Source: Paenibacillus mendelii (GTDB lineage Bacteria > Bacillota > Bacilli > Paenibacillales > Paenibacillaceae). From it: a stretch of 64,000 nucleotides of DNA. The position numbers were made by a program, and so were the translations under genes. The stretch spans positions 230,431 to 294,430 of the forward strand of contig NZ_JANHOF010000002.1 of NCBI RefSeq assembly GCF_024498075.1. Reading direction: 5' to 3'. A model generated the notes under the pieces. It searched no databases. It had not been told where the DNA came from and saw nothing but the letters and a program-made list of their open reading frames with translations. This document shows, one piece after another, positions 34,294-44,254 of the stretch (position 1 is the first letter of the stretch; each line of letters begins with the position of its first letter).

Positions 34294-36327
34294 TTATTGT
34301 GCGGTACTTGTGTTATTCGTTCCATTCGATGCCGATTTCTTCGGAACACCATGAAGACCGATGTTTTCATCGTAAGCATCGAATATTTTTCGTGCAATTG
34401 GGGCCGCTCCGTCGGATCCGAAACCGCCGAACGGCACGACGACCGCAACGGCAATAACCGGGTTCTCGGCAGGAGCATACGCAATAAATACCGAGTTATC
34501 AATTGTCTTGCCGGCAACCACCTGCTCGGATGTCCCTGTCTTGCGATTCACCCTATACGGGGCATCCTCGAATACCTTGACCTTAACCTGGGACATGCCC
34601 GATTCGACTTCCTTCCAGTAAGAGGAGGGAAATTCAACCGTATTGAGCACTTCCGGTGTGAAGCCCTTCACCAGATTGCCTTCTCTGTCCGTAATTTTAC
34701 TGACGAACTGAGGCTTCATCCGCTTGCCGCGGTTTGCCAGCATCGCCGTGTACTGAGCCAGCTGCAGCGTTGTATAGCGGCCCTGCTGTCCGAACGATGC
34801 CTGGATCAGCGCTGACTGCGCACTCGCATCCTTCATCTCGTGGAAGTAGTTGATAATGCCCTTCTGCTCGCCCGGCAGGCCGCTTTCCGTAGATACGCCT
34901 AGACCGAACTGCTTCATATAGCTGTCCCAAACTTCCACGCCTTTATCGCCTTTTTTGTCTAAGTAAAGTGCATTACCAATCTTTTCCGCCATGAACGGGT
35001 TGGATGACTTCGCGATCGCCCTCGCCGGATCCATAGATCCATAGGCATGGTTGCCCGAGTTTCGGATGGCGCGGCGGTGCGTTCCTTCTTTGCCGTAGTA
35101 GAATGCTCCCGTATCGTTATAGCTAGTTGAGGTGGATATGAGCTTCTCACTCAATCCAACGAGAACCGTAAGCGGCTTCTGGGTCGATCCGAGCGGTACA
35201 AGTGAAGAGGTTAGACCCTTGAGTTCTTCATCTTTCTTGTACGGGCCGTATATTGAACGAATCGTTCCGTTCCCCATGATCCCCTTGATCTGCTCGTAAT
35301 CATCGTTGCTGATTCCGCCGCCTTCCCAAACGACCGGGTCGTAATCCGGCATGCTCGCCATCGCGATCACCTTACCGGTGTTTACTTCCATCGCCACGGC
35401 GTACCCTGTCTTCGCTTTCATCTGCCGTTTCCGCGAATCCGAGGTCGTGTGCAGCCAATCCAGCTGATCCATAATCGCCTGCTCCGTAGCCAATTGAACG
35501 TCCCGGTTAATCGTCAGCACGATATTGTCGCCCTTCTCCGGTTTCGTGATGACCGGCGGCCCGATGATGCGCCCGCTCGAATTGATGGGATATGTCTTCA
35601 GCCCGTTCTTGCCCCGGAGCTCGTCTTGATACATCATCTCCAGCCCGTCGTAGCCCACGTCCTCCTGTGCCAGATAACGCATCTGGAGGTCCTTGTTCTT
35701 GTCTTTACCTTTATACTTTTCGAGCTCGTTGGCACCCTTCTCGAATTTCTTTAAGTAGCCCACAAGCTGCACGGCAATCGTACTCTTGTCATAGTGCCGG
35801 ATGCTTTCTTCTACGATCTCAATTCCTTTATACAGATCGCGGTTCTCCAGGAAATAAGCGATTTCCTTCTGATTCAGCCCGGTCTTAATTCGTCTTGGAA
35901 CGGAAATCGTATTCTTCCTGTAGTCCAAATCCATATTCTTGATGATATCTTCCAGCGATAGAGGCTGCTCCTTATCCGCATTCCCGTATTTAACGAAGTC
36001 GGCATACAGCCTTGCAGCCAGCGCCTTCGAATCCTCTACCTTAGTGCCAGGCTCAATGGTGTAGTACATCGACTGCGTAGACGTGGAGTAGGCGATCGCC
36101 TGCCCGCTGGAGTCAAGTATATTGCCTCTAATCGGGGGTATCGCTACCGGCTTGGAGCCGAGTGCCGACTCCTCTTCCTTGAGCTGGGGTCCTTCGACAA
36201 ACTGCAGAATGGCAAGACGGACGATAAGGACGCTAAAAAGAAAGAATGTAGCAAAGAAGAATAAGTTCAACCGGAAGGAAAAATGCCTCCGATTCATGAT
36301 TTCCCTCTTTTGCGGGTCGTCCTGCAC
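34294..36327 (-). CDS. class B penicillin-binding protein (PBP2 type)
   Basis: A 677-residue bitopic transpeptidase that cross-links peptidoglycan outside the membrane. One N-terminal helix (about 20-43), a PBP-dimer domain (with RGNILDSSGQAIA near 67), then the transpeptidase domain: S381-TQ-K384, S441-x-N443 and K596-T-G598. It starts with GTG, with AAAGGAGG 8 nt upstream. A TATAAT (36403-36398) lies upstream. It resembles PbpA/PBP2-type proteins tied to rod shape or side-wall growth; the exact role needs comparison. Confidence 0.88.
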   Translation of the reverse strand: MQDDPQKREIMNRRHFSFRLNLFFFATFFLFSVLIVRLAILQFVEGPQLKEEESALGSKPVAIPPIRGNILDSSGQAIAYSTSTQSMYYTIEPGTKVEDSKALAARLYADFVKYGNADKEQPLSLEDIIKNMDLDYRKNTISVPRRIKTGLNQKEIAYFLENRDLYKGIEIVEESIRHYDKSTIAVQLVGYLKKFEKGANELEKYKGKDKNKDLQMRYLAQEDVGYDGLEMMYQDELRGKNGLKTYPINSSGRIIGPPVITKPEKGDNIVLTINRDVQLATEQAIMDQLDWLHTTSDSRKRQMKAKTGYAVAMEVNTGKVIAMASMPDYDPVVWEGGGISNDDYEQIKGIMGNGTIRSIYGPYKKDEELKGLTSSLVPLGSTQKPLTVLVGLSEKLISTSTSYNDTGAFYYGKEGTHRRAIRNSGNHAYGSMDPARAIAKSSNPFMAEKIGNALYLDKKGDKGVEVWDSYMKQFGLGVSTESGLPGEQKGIINYFHEMKDASAQSALIQASFGQQGRYTTLQLAQYTAMLANRGKRMKPQFVSKITDREGNLVKGFTPEVLNTVEFPSSYWKEVESGMSQVKVKVFEDAPYRVNRKTGTSEQVVAGKTIDNSVFIAYAPAENPVIAVAVVVPFGGFGSDGAAPIARKIFDAYDENIGLHGVPKKSASNGTNNTSTAQ

Positions 36328-36423
36328 GCATGATGCCTCCTTTCGGTTATGATGGTTCGGAAGGCTGACAACTCGCCAGCCTGATCGGGTGATCTCTATT
36401 ATACTAGACGATACATACCCGTC

Positions 36424-37584
36424 TTAAGTTTCTTTAATATGCGTTTGCGAGAATCCATCGGAATTAAACCAATTACCCGATGACGCCCATGTTGCGTCAA
36501 GCGGTATCCACTCTCCCCCTTGATCGGCTAGACGGACTTCATTCCACGCATGAGGCCCATACCCGCCCCGTCCATCTGCGCCAAGGCCGGTTACGACCTT
36601 AACCTCCAATCCAGCTGAACGCGCCATAACGGCATACAGCCTCGCCGTATCGATGCAGACGCCCCGACGGGTCTCGAACGTCTCCGCCGGCGTCTGTTCC
36701 TTCCATTCGCCCCGCTGCTCGTAATTGCGTGCCTTATCCCAGTCGTAAGCGATGCGCGAACCGAGCCAGTCGTACAGCGCCTTCGCCTTCTCCTTATCGG
36801 TATCCGCATTGCGAACGACAGCCACTGCCGCCTGTTCGATATCCTTAGGCACAGCAGCGTCGATAACCTCATACTTCCGCTGTAGCACCCGGCGGAATTC
36901 CGCCTGCACCGCTTCCGTGAAGACCGGTCCCCGCTTCGCCAGCACGTCACCCGCTACGGGCTCTAGCAGCTCATCCGTCGTCTTGTTATAGAATGCCGAA
37001 GCGCGGATAGAATCGGTTAGCGGCGCATCCGGCAGCAGCGTAACATAGACGAATAGAATCGCAATGGCAATAAACGCCCTTCCGGCCCCCATTAACGCAC
37101 CCAGTGCAGCGCCGGTCGCACGGCTGGCCGCTTGGCCATTGTTACGAGTCGACTCGTAACGCCGCTCCCCGCCTTCGATCCGATCGAACAGCATCCCTCC
37201 AAGCGGGTAGAGCCAGCTCAGGGCAAACCGAAGCAGCAGATAGCCAAGCAAGAAAAGCAAGCCGAATCGCAGCAGCTCGAAATCACGCAAGCTTGTCACC
37301 AGCGTGTACCATAGCTGCTTCAAATTACCCAGCTGTTCATTGGGAACCATTATTTCCCGCGCAATAAGCCAATCCCTCGTGATTGGCGACAGCAAGGAAG
37401 CCAGCTTGCTTGCCAATATGAGTGAGATGACGGCTGTCACTGTCTCCCAGACAAAAAAGAAAAGGTGCTTCGCAGATCCCGACGCACCTCTCCTCAATCC
37501 TTGAATAAGCGAGCCGAGCAGGAAGAGCAGCACCATGAGCGCAACTGGTTCCGGCTTAAGCAGCGCCCCAAACCACGTGTTCAT
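36424..37584 (-). CDS. membrane protein with transglutaminase-like domain
   Basis: A 386-residue protein: about five N-terminal helices (residues 10-210), then an outside transglutaminase-like domain. The Cys-His-Asp triad is visible: RRGVCIDTARLYAV, GYGPHAWNEV and IPLDATW. Such domains are usually papain-like thiol enzymes or inactive binding modules acting on proteins or peptidoglycan. The ATG at 37584 has GAGGAG 9 nt upstream. It lies between a PBP gene and a small membrane protein gene. Confidence 0.78.
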   Translation of the reverse strand: MNTWFGALLKPEPVALMVLLFLLGSLIQGLRRGASGSAKHLFFFVWETVTAVISLILASKLASLLSPITRDWLIAREIMVPNEQLGNLKQLWYTLVTSLRDFELLRFGLLFLLGYLLLRFALSWLYPLGGMLFDRIEGGERRYESTRNNGQAASRATGAALGALMGAGRAFIAIAILFVYVTLLPDAPLTDSIRASAFYNKTTDELLEPVAGDVLAKRGPVFTEAVQAEFRRVLQRKYEVIDAAVPKDIEQAAVAVVRNADTDKEKAKALYDWLGSRIAYDWDKARNYEQRGEWKEQTPAETFETRRGVCIDTARLYAVMARSAGLEVKVVTGLGADGRGGYGPHAWNEVRLADQGGEWIPLDATWASSGNWFNSDGFSQTHIKET

Positions 37585-37682
37585 GCGACAATTCTCCTCA
37601 TTGAGAGCCGCTTTATCTATTCCGCTAAGATCAAGCGAAATTGATATCACTGACGGAACAGTCCGTTGCTCCCGCCAAACGG

Positions 37683-38126
37683 CTAACTGTTATTCTTTGC
37701 TTGATCGATTAATGTCTGAATCGTTTCGTCAATTTTCCAGGTGCCTAGCGATGCGCCTTGAAATGACACTTTAACCTCATTGTCGCCCGGATTACCGTTG
37801 ATCTCTATATTTTTTGATTTTACCGTGAAGGTTCCATCGCTGTTGGTTGTATATGTCGCATCTTTCACTTCTCCGGCCATAGCCGTAACCGCTTCTTGCT
37901 TGACACTCTCCGCCACCTTTGCACCGATTCCCTTCACATCCTCCAGCGTATAGCCGCTGTATAGAACGACTCCGATGAGAATCACAGCTACGATTGCCCA
38001 CTTCACAACCGTCTTGACGATCTTAATAACCAGAAAGAGAACGATTAGCGCGATGGCGAGTACAAGCCAGTTGTCTTTGAAAAATTGAACCCACGTATCC
38101 ATGTCATAGTTAAAATCAAAATTCAT
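37683..38126 (-). CDS. small membrane protein, unknown
   Basis: A 147-residue protein: two hydrophobic segments (about 18-36 and 38-58), then an 85-residue domain with beta-strand-like pattern outside or inside the membrane. GGAGGA precedes the ATG at 38126. I do not recognise a family. It is upstream of the transglutaminase-like gene on the same strand, 98 nt apart, and may share its transcript. Confidence 0.6.
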   Translation of the reverse strand: MNFDFNYDMDTWVQFFKDNWLVLAIALIVLFLVIKIVKTVVKWAIVAVILIGVVLYSGYTLEDVKGIGAKVAESVKQEAVTAMAGEVKDATYTTNSDGTFTVKSKNIEINGNPGDNEVKVSFQGASLGTWKIDETIQTLIDQAKNNS

Positions 38127-38416
38127 CCGATAGTCTCCTCCATTATACTGCTTGCAAACCATGATTACAAAACATTATACCTGATGCAGAAATGGGCGTA
38201 AACGGTTCAATTGCATGAATCATGCAGCTGCTTTATCCAAAGCTCTGGCATCGGCAGACATATCGGGGCTTATCCACGCGTACAAGTAGTAACATGGCCG
38301 CGGCGCGGGCTTCAGGAGCTCATCTGCCAACGAACGCCGAAGGCGTTGTCGCAGCTGCGCCATGATGATGAACCAAGGCGGCATATAACTGCCGTTACAG
38401 TGGGGGAGGTAATGTT

Positions 38417-39658
38417 TTGAGAACCGCGGTATGGCTCTACTTATTCTTGTTCGTCGCTTTCTTCGATCTTCACGCGCAATACCCGATCTTAACGCCGTTT
38501 GCCGTTTCATTGGGAGCTGCGCCTTCATTTATCGGATTGATGATGGGGCTTTACTCCATCACCCATCTGCCTGGGAATATCATTGCCGGCTACGGCGTGG
38601 ATCGATACGGCAGCCGTTTATTTATCGTATTCAGTCTGGCCGCAGCAGGCATTATTCTCGTATTTCAATCAAAGGTAACCGACCCTTGGCAGCTGCTCGT
38701 GCTTCGTTCCATCAGCGGCTTCGTGCTTGCTTTTCTATCGCCTGCCTGCATGGCACTGCTCGCCAGGCTTGCCAATGACCGGGTTCAGCAAGGGAAGCTG
38801 ATGGCCGGTAACGGTCTTATCCATACACTCGCTTCCGTTGTTTCTCCTGCAGCGGGCGCGATCTTGGTTGCACAAATCGGATTTACGACGGCTTTCCTCA
38901 TCCTCGGCTGGATCCTGATCGGTACGGCAGCATGCGCACTGTTATTTATCCGGGATGTACCTAATCAAGCCGGTGAGGCTCAGCAAGACGAGACGGTCAC
39001 GGAGGAGGCTGATCACCAACATAGCCATAGTCGAACGCCGCCCCGGAAACACAAGAAAGGCACCTTGAGCAAAGAAGAATCCCGCGACTTGGCCATTCCT
39101 TGGCTTGTATACGCACTTCCCATCGCCATGAGCTGCGCACAGGGTATCCTCTCCTTCGAGCTTCCGCTTATGTCCAGCACGAAGGAAGGGATGATGACGA
39201 CCGGTCTTCTCTTCTCCGTTGTCAGCCTTGGTGCGCTCATCACGCTTTCCCTGCTGTTTCTGAATCGGAAGTCTGCTTATCTTCGGACGCTGTGGGGGGC
39301 CTTCATGCTGGCCATCACTTATTTTGCGATTGCTGCAGGAGCCCCCCTGCCGCTATTCGTCCTGCTGTTCATTCTCGGGATGGCTAAAGGCGTGATCTTC
39401 CCCGCCCTTTCTTCCCTGCTCATCGAGTTAAGCGGAGGAACCCGCTACGGCCGAACGTTCTCCGTGCTGTCCATTGCGTTCTCAATCGGCTCCTTCATCG
39501 GGCCGATGCTTGCCGGGCAATTGCGGGATTATGTGTCGCCGTATTATATTGCTTTTGTCGGATTAATGATTGCGGTCTCCGTGCTGCCCTTCCATACGCT
39601 TCGACCGCCGAAGGCCAACGCCCATTTTACGAGGTATCCATCCAATTACAATCCTTAA
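38417..39658 (+). CDS. MFS transporter
   Basis: A 413-residue major facilitator with 12 helices and a His-rich charged loop (HQHSHSR, about residues 195-215) between the halves. GYGVDRYGSR after helix 2 is the MFS motif A. It starts with TTG, supported by GGGGGAGG 7 nt upstream. The His-rich loop might bind metal, but that is a guess; the substrate is unknown. Confidence 0.83.
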   Translation: MRTAVWLYLFLFVAFFDLHAQYPILTPFAVSLGAAPSFIGLMMGLYSITHLPGNIIAGYGVDRYGSRLFIVFSLAAAGIILVFQSKVTDPWQLLVLRSISGFVLAFLSPACMALLARLANDRVQQGKLMAGNGLIHTLASVVSPAAGAILVAQIGFTTAFLILGWILIGTAACALLFIRDVPNQAGEAQQDETVTEEADHQHSHSRTPPRKHKKGTLSKEESRDLAIPWLVYALPIAMSCAQGILSFELPLMSSTKEGMMTTGLLFSVVSLGALITLSLLFLNRKSAYLRTLWGAFMLAITYFAIAAGAPLPLFVLLFILGMAKGVIFPALSSLLIELSGGTRYGRTFSVLSIAFSIGSFIGPMLAGQLRDYVSPYYIAFVGLMIAVSVLPFHTLRPPKANAHFTRYPSNYNP

Positions 39659-40018
39659 AGAATAAGAGTCCCCTGGATATTTCCTTCATTACAGTTCAAC
39701 GAAGAAACCAACCAAAAAACGAAGAAAAGCAATGATGCTTGATGAGGAAGCAATGGATCTTCTTATGCATGTACAGTGGGAAGGTTACAAGAACATGATC
39801 CGAATCAAGTCCGCGTATATCGTAGGATTTTTAGTTATCTGACAATGTAGTTAGTATGAATAAACTCTATACAAAGACTACACTGAAAAACCAGCACTAG
39901 TTTGTATAGATTTAATAATCGGAAGCGACTTTATCCTTAATGGCGAATCCGTTTATAATGAGGCTTTGCTAAATTTAAGAAAATCGTTACTCAATGGCAA
40001 AGTAGAATGTACGGTTAT

Positions 40019-40055
40019 AAGTCACATTAGAATAATCTCTGATGTGACTTTTTAT
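40019..40055 (+). terminator. hairpin terminator in remnant region
   Basis: AAGTCACAT pairs with ATGTGACTT (40019-40027 / 40042-40050), followed by TTTTT. It probably ended a gene now lost. Confidence 0.6.
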
Positions 40056-40182
40056 GTACTAGAATTATTTCTAACTGTTTATTGCATATGATCATAACGT
40101 TCAAGGCCGATGATTTCTCCTGTTGACATAAGCAAATGCTGCTGTCATCTCTGATGCTGATGGCCAATGCTCGATAGCGGGG

Positions 40183-40329
40183 CGCAAAAATAGTTGCCTT
40201 GCTTTCAACTGTTCCAGTACACCCATTCCATTTAATTGCCACAACAATAGTTGCTATGGAAATTATTTTCCCAAAAAACCTTTTGCGGTTCAATACTCCT
40301 TCCTAATCGTCACGACAATAGTTGCTATG
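40183..40329. repeat. divergent tandem repeat
   Basis: CACAACAATAGTTGCTATG at 40240-40258 recurs as CACGACAATAGTTGCTATG at 40311-40329 (18 of 19 identical, period 71); similarity continues beyond it on the minus strand. A third, weaker copy lies at 40183-40201. Each carries ATAG-TTG-CTAT or part of it. Confidence 0.5.
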
Positions 40330-40449
40330 ACTAAAAATTTTCGCCTTCAGGGCTCTGTCAACTTCATCTTGCCGCCGTATAACATTGTCTCAATAATCGC
40401 CCCTGTCCTTTAGGAGGCAACGGACATGAGTTACTCCGGAAACTCCAAA

Positions 40450-40480
40450 GAGACAGGCCGCTAAAGCCTGTCTCCTTGTT
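40450..40480. terminator. terminator of the carbohydrate operon
   Basis: A perfect 9-bp stem GAGACAGGC/GCCTGTCTC (40450-40458 / 40466-40474) with T-rich flanks on both sides. It lies 23 nt after the stop of the last operon gene (minus strand). Confidence 0.65.
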
Positions 40481-40496
40481 CTATTCCCCACTATTC

Positions 40497-43010
40497 TTAT
40501 TCATCAAGATATACTTCAATCGCACTGATCCGGGCTATGCCCATCATATCTCCCTTGTAACAATTGACCCTAAGCGCCCGGATTTTAATGACCGGGAACC
40601 GCATAACGACCGTTGTCAGGAGATTATCCCGAATCGTTGCTAGAATGGTCCATTCGTCTCCGTCCCAGCTCTCCATATCAAAATCTCTCAATTGTACCCC
40701 GGTCCCCGTCGTATACAGTTCAACATGATTAATGGCCGTTGTCTCACGAAAAGTGATTTGCAGCCATTCAGGACGATCATAGGACAGAATCTCGGAATCA
40801 TCCTCCGGGATCCGGGACGACCAGCCCGCCCAATTGCCATAATTGCCCGTTATGACTCCTGCTGGCCGATAGTTATTTATGTAGTCAGTTGAGGATGCTG
40901 TCACCTCCGCACCAACCAGCATAGGATTGTTGACGATATCTCGGTAACCGGGAATTACATAATCATAGAAAGCAGTCAGTCCCGAGCCATCCATTGTGGC
41001 GGCAGCAATTTTGACCGCCCCTTCCTTCATGCAGCTAATAACACCATAGGGACTAATGACAGCTTTATCCGTTGCCGTTATTCCATCCTCCTCAAAGACC
41101 GACCATAATATCCTCTGATCTCGTGTGTCTGAAGGATTAAATTCTGTAACAAACTGATGCTCCTCCCGCTTGATCTGAATGGATCTTACTATAGATGGCG
41201 GAGCGTGATTATCCTGTCTGGCCATCAGGATCATTTTTGTTGCGGTCAGTTTCCCTGCATCCCCTATAGCGTTAACCCGTACTTTGCCATTTCCCATTGC
41301 AGTAAGTAAGCCGCAAGAATCGATTATAGCCAGTTCAGTCGGTGTACCGTCCAAATTCGTTACACTCCACTGAGGTTCGGCCCCCATCCCTCCCGGGTTA
41401 ACCGCTGCCGACATTGCCATAGTCCCATACCGGGTAAAAATCGTCGTAGCCTGATTAGGACTTGAGACCACTAACTTAGGAGCAAGTTTGGTCTCGTCAG
41501 TGACTACCAGCAGCATCCAATCAAAGCGATCCGGTTTGTCCGGAATGGGCCATTCGCCGTTATGAGGCTGGATCGCATTAGAAATCAATGTATATTCACC
41601 TGTTCTAGTGTTATACCAGTGGGCCTTATAGCGTGAATCCTCCATTTCTTTGAGCGTGCCGGTTGACAGCGAGGTACTTGTGAAATAAGCGGTATAGATT
41701 TTTGAATCATCTGTCATAAGAAAGGCATGATTATTGTCCGTGAAATCTCCATAACGTATATCCTTAAACCGCGGGGTCAATCTCCACCATTTCAGGGTGG
41801 AATAAAACTGTTTGAAATAAGTCATCTGGCTCCCGCCGGCTGCATTCAGGCCATCGAACCACCGGTAATAAGGACCGTAATGAAACCAGTCATCAGGTGA
41901 GTTATTCAAGGCCCATACGCCTTGAACGCCATACCCGAATCCAAAGGAGCCGCACTGAAAAGCTCTGTATGCCGAAGTACGGGCACTGGCGGTTGGCTGA
42001 TTATTAAATTCATACCGCACTTCGTAAGCGATATAAGGCTTCACCGTTTCGGCATGCCAGAAAGATTCAAAATAATCTTTCGACAAATCAAGCGGTTGCA
42101 GCGCATGCCAGCTGTGACAATATTCCCCACCCCACCCTGAAACAGCATTGAACTCCATATGCGCCGTCAGCGGGTGCTTGTAACAATCATGATCATAGAT
42201 GGATTGTGCGATAATTTTCCAATGCTGCGGATCGATTTGGTTGTAGAAGTTCGGATCAACTTCCTGGGCTGTCGTCCATAATACAGGATATGCTCCATAT
42301 CTGGCTTGCCAATAAGCCCCAAGCTTCCTCAGAAGAGCAGCATCCGTTGTACTCAAGAAACTGGTGAACGTCAGAGTGGCATTGGCATGAACGAGTCCAC
42401 TGTCCGCGATATACTGAAATTTGCGGTCCAGATCTTGCAGCAGCGCCAGCGAATCTTGTTTAATGCCATGAGTTACATCCAGATAGTTTCCTGTTGTCAG
42501 GAGAGGCTCGGATTGATAGACTGTAAAGCCTTGACTGACCCGGTGGTCAACCATATATTTGAACTGTGAATCGATTCCGTCAACATTCGAGGCATTGAAA
42601 TCTTCTGACGGGAGGAACCAATGCGTATCTCCGAGATAGAAGAACGGCGTCCCGTCGTCATAAGTAAAATAACGGTGATGGTCACATATCCGCAGAAAGC
42701 CATGTTTATAGATTTCCAATAAACCACGGTAGGCGATACAGTTGAAAGCTATAGGTTCGCTAATATTTAGGGCCTGGTTGGTTTCATCCGAACACTCCAC
42801 GATTACAGTCCATTCCCCTATAGCAGGGGGCGCAAACCTTACCTTCCACTCATTGCCCCCATCCCAAAATGCCTGACGGGCAAGCCTTATTCCTTCAGGA
42901 CCGTTGAAAAAAGCCGTTACGTCCACATCCATAAAAGGATTTTCGTATACTGCAGCACTTGATAGTGTAAACTCCAAACTGCGCCACTGCTCTGTATCAG
43001 CAAGTTTCAT
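40497..43010 (-). CDS. DUF5060/DUF4038 glycoside hydrolase without signal peptide
   Basis: An 837-residue enzyme. Domains in order: DUF5060 beta-sandwich (about 8-95), DUF4038-type TIM barrel (about 105-490; relatives include GH140 apiosidases), two Ig-like (Big_2-like) regions (about 505-680) and an F5/8C-like module (about 690-837). Acidic residues in TAQEVD (about 250) and AYEVRYE (about 330) align with those of the secreted paralogue at 59552 and are catalytic candidates. There is no signal peptide, and the frame upstream shows none, although such modules are normally outside the cell. The ATG at 43010 follows GAGGTGGAG; a GTG four codons earlier is possible. Last gene of the operon. Confidence 0.82.
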   Translation of the reverse strand: MKLADTEQWRSLEFTLSSAAVYENPFMDVDVTAFFNGPEGIRLARQAFWDGGNEWKVRFAPPAIGEWTVIVECSDETNQALNISEPIAFNCIAYRGLLEIYKHGFLRICDHHRYFTYDDGTPFFYLGDTHWFLPSEDFNASNVDGIDSQFKYMVDHRVSQGFTVYQSEPLLTTGNYLDVTHGIKQDSLALLQDLDRKFQYIADSGLVHANATLTFTSFLSTTDAALLRKLGAYWQARYGAYPVLWTTAQEVDPNFYNQIDPQHWKIIAQSIYDHDCYKHPLTAHMEFNAVSGWGGEYCHSWHALQPLDLSKDYFESFWHAETVKPYIAYEVRYEFNNQPTASARTSAYRAFQCGSFGFGYGVQGVWALNNSPDDWFHYGPYYRWFDGLNAAGGSQMTYFKQFYSTLKWWRLTPRFKDIRYGDFTDNNHAFLMTDDSKIYTAYFTSTSLSTGTLKEMEDSRYKAHWYNTRTGEYTLISNAIQPHNGEWPIPDKPDRFDWMLLVVTDETKLAPKLVVSSPNQATTIFTRYGTMAMSAAVNPGGMGAEPQWSVTNLDGTPTELAIIDSCGLLTAMGNGKVRVNAIGDAGKLTATKMILMARQDNHAPPSIVRSIQIKREEHQFVTEFNPSDTRDQRILWSVFEEDGITATDKAVISPYGVISCMKEGAVKIAAATMDGSGLTAFYDYVIPGYRDIVNNPMLVGAEVTASSTDYINNYRPAGVITGNYGNWAGWSSRIPEDDSEILSYDRPEWLQITFRETTAINHVELYTTGTGVQLRDFDMESWDGDEWTILATIRDNLLTTVVMRFPVIKIRALRVNCYKGDMMGIARISAIEVYLDE

Positions 43011-43061
43011 TGCCAGCTCCACCTCATTCTTTGTTCCAAAGGACGGGAACTCACTTACCCG

Positions 43062-44189
43062 TTATCCTATTATTCCGATAAAAGCTAACCGAAACCGGGT
43101 ACCTTGACATCTGGGGCCGTTCCCGTGAATGACTTCGATTTCTGCCTCATGTCTCTCTGGCAGCAGGTCCTCTGCCACTGTCTCGATGTGAAACAGGCCT
43201 TCAGCCGGACACCATTCCGCACGTTCCATCCTTATTTCCAGAGCCTCTCCATCATCAATCCGGCAGAGGAAATCCGCAGAAAACATCCCGAAATCGAACC
43301 CGAGCGTCAGCCCCCTTCCGTAGAAGACAAAGCGAAGTTTCGCTCCGACAGCAGAAGTTGTCAGCATTTGCTCCATCCAGACCAGATTGACGCTCCTGTG
43401 AACTGCCCACGGCCCCTCCGTCTGCACTTCCCTGAAGGGAACGAAGGAGACATTCCCCCAATGATGCCTATTAAGCGGTTCCGGCAGAACCCGTTCACCC
43501 CGGTTCTCAGTTAACGATGGCACTTCCCCTACACCCGGCTGCCGAATACGCTCCATATGCAGCTGTTTCTCCAGGAACGTGATTACACTTTGAGCATAGC
43601 TTAAGCTGCCGCGATGGGTCGGGTGTAAACCGTCAGGCAGCCATTCTTCCCATGCCATCCTTCCTTTGCGCACTTCCTCGAATGCATAAAGCCCCATCCA
43701 CACCGATCCAATATTATAATGCTCGCCAAGCTGCTCGAGCTCCTTAATCGATTCCGGAACGCCGCCTGCCTCCATCTCTGCATACATGGCCTGCAAGTAG
43801 GTATAGACCAGTACAAGATCCGCCTCGCTACTGGCAAGCAAAAGACGCAGCAGCCCTTCGCGCGACCGACTTCTCCGTTCATGTGGAGCGTAATGATCAT
43901 TCACTGCATATTCCACAAAGACAACATCGCAAGACTTCGCAACGATATCACGCCCGGCTCGAAACACAGCCAGATCGCTGCCTGTCGCTCCAATTGCGGC
44001 ATTCTCAACATAAAATCGCACTTGCGGGTAGGTCTCAACGAGCCAGGCCATGACTTTCTCCGGCCAATTATGGCCTGGTCTGGCCTCCGTAATCGATCCG
44101 CCAAGAAAACCTATCGTCACCTCTCCCCGCTCGATCGCGGCTTGCAGCTTTAGCAGGGAGCTGCGGGGGTTCCAAATTCTTTTGTCCAC
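43062..44189 (-). CDS. SGNH/GDSL esterase
   Basis: A 375-residue two-domain enzyme. The N-terminal SGNH fold has GGSIT (Ser near 32), AAIGATGSD, YAVND and the C-terminal DGLHPTHRG with Asp and His. A second domain from about 215 is beta-rich. It starts with GTG, 6 nt after AAGGAGG. In glycan loci such enzymes usually remove acetyl groups from sugars. It has no signal peptide, so it would act on imported material. It lies 51 nt before the glycosidase gene on the same strand. Confidence 0.82.
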   Translation of the reverse strand: MDKRIWNPRSSLLKLQAAIERGEVTIGFLGGSITEARPGHNWPEKVMAWLVETYPQVRFYVENAAIGATGSDLAVFRAGRDIVAKSCDVVFVEYAVNDHYAPHERRSRSREGLLRLLLASSEADLVLVYTYLQAMYAEMEAGGVPESIKELEQLGEHYNIGSVWMGLYAFEEVRKGRMAWEEWLPDGLHPTHRGSLSYAQSVITFLEKQLHMERIRQPGVGEVPSLTENRGERVLPEPLNRHHWGNVSFVPFREVQTEGPWAVHRSVNLVWMEQMLTTSAVGAKLRFVFYGRGLTLGFDFGMFSADFLCRIDDGEALEIRMERAEWCPAEGLFHIETVAEDLLPERHEAEIEVIHGNGPRCQGTRFRLAFIGIIG

Positions 44190-44254
44190 TCTGGACCTCC
44201 TTATAAATCAAGACCGGCAGATCCGAAAGTGAAGCCTCTGCCGGTCGCTGTCAT

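Larger units (their letters stand above)
39659..40496. other. gene-poor stretch with remnants, repeats and hairpins
   Basis: No convincing intact gene in about 840 bp. On the + strand, 39896-40060 reads as open coding-like sequence (with NEALLNLRKSLLNGKVEC) and no start; it looks like a decayed gene end. A + strand hairpin with T-tract lies at 40019-40055. A partly duplicated unit with AATAGTTGC lies at 40183-40329, and a 12-codon frame with a strong ribosome-binding site at 40426-40464. The base composition is more AT-rich than the neighbours. Confidence 0.6.

Noticed and set aside
38211-38420. 69-codon frame before the MFS gene
   Set aside because: No ribosome-binding site; composition not coding-like.
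40027-40293. 88-codon frame on the minus strand
   Set aside because: The TTG start is only 2 nt from AAGGAG, and it runs through the repeat and the + strand hairpin; no family resemblance.
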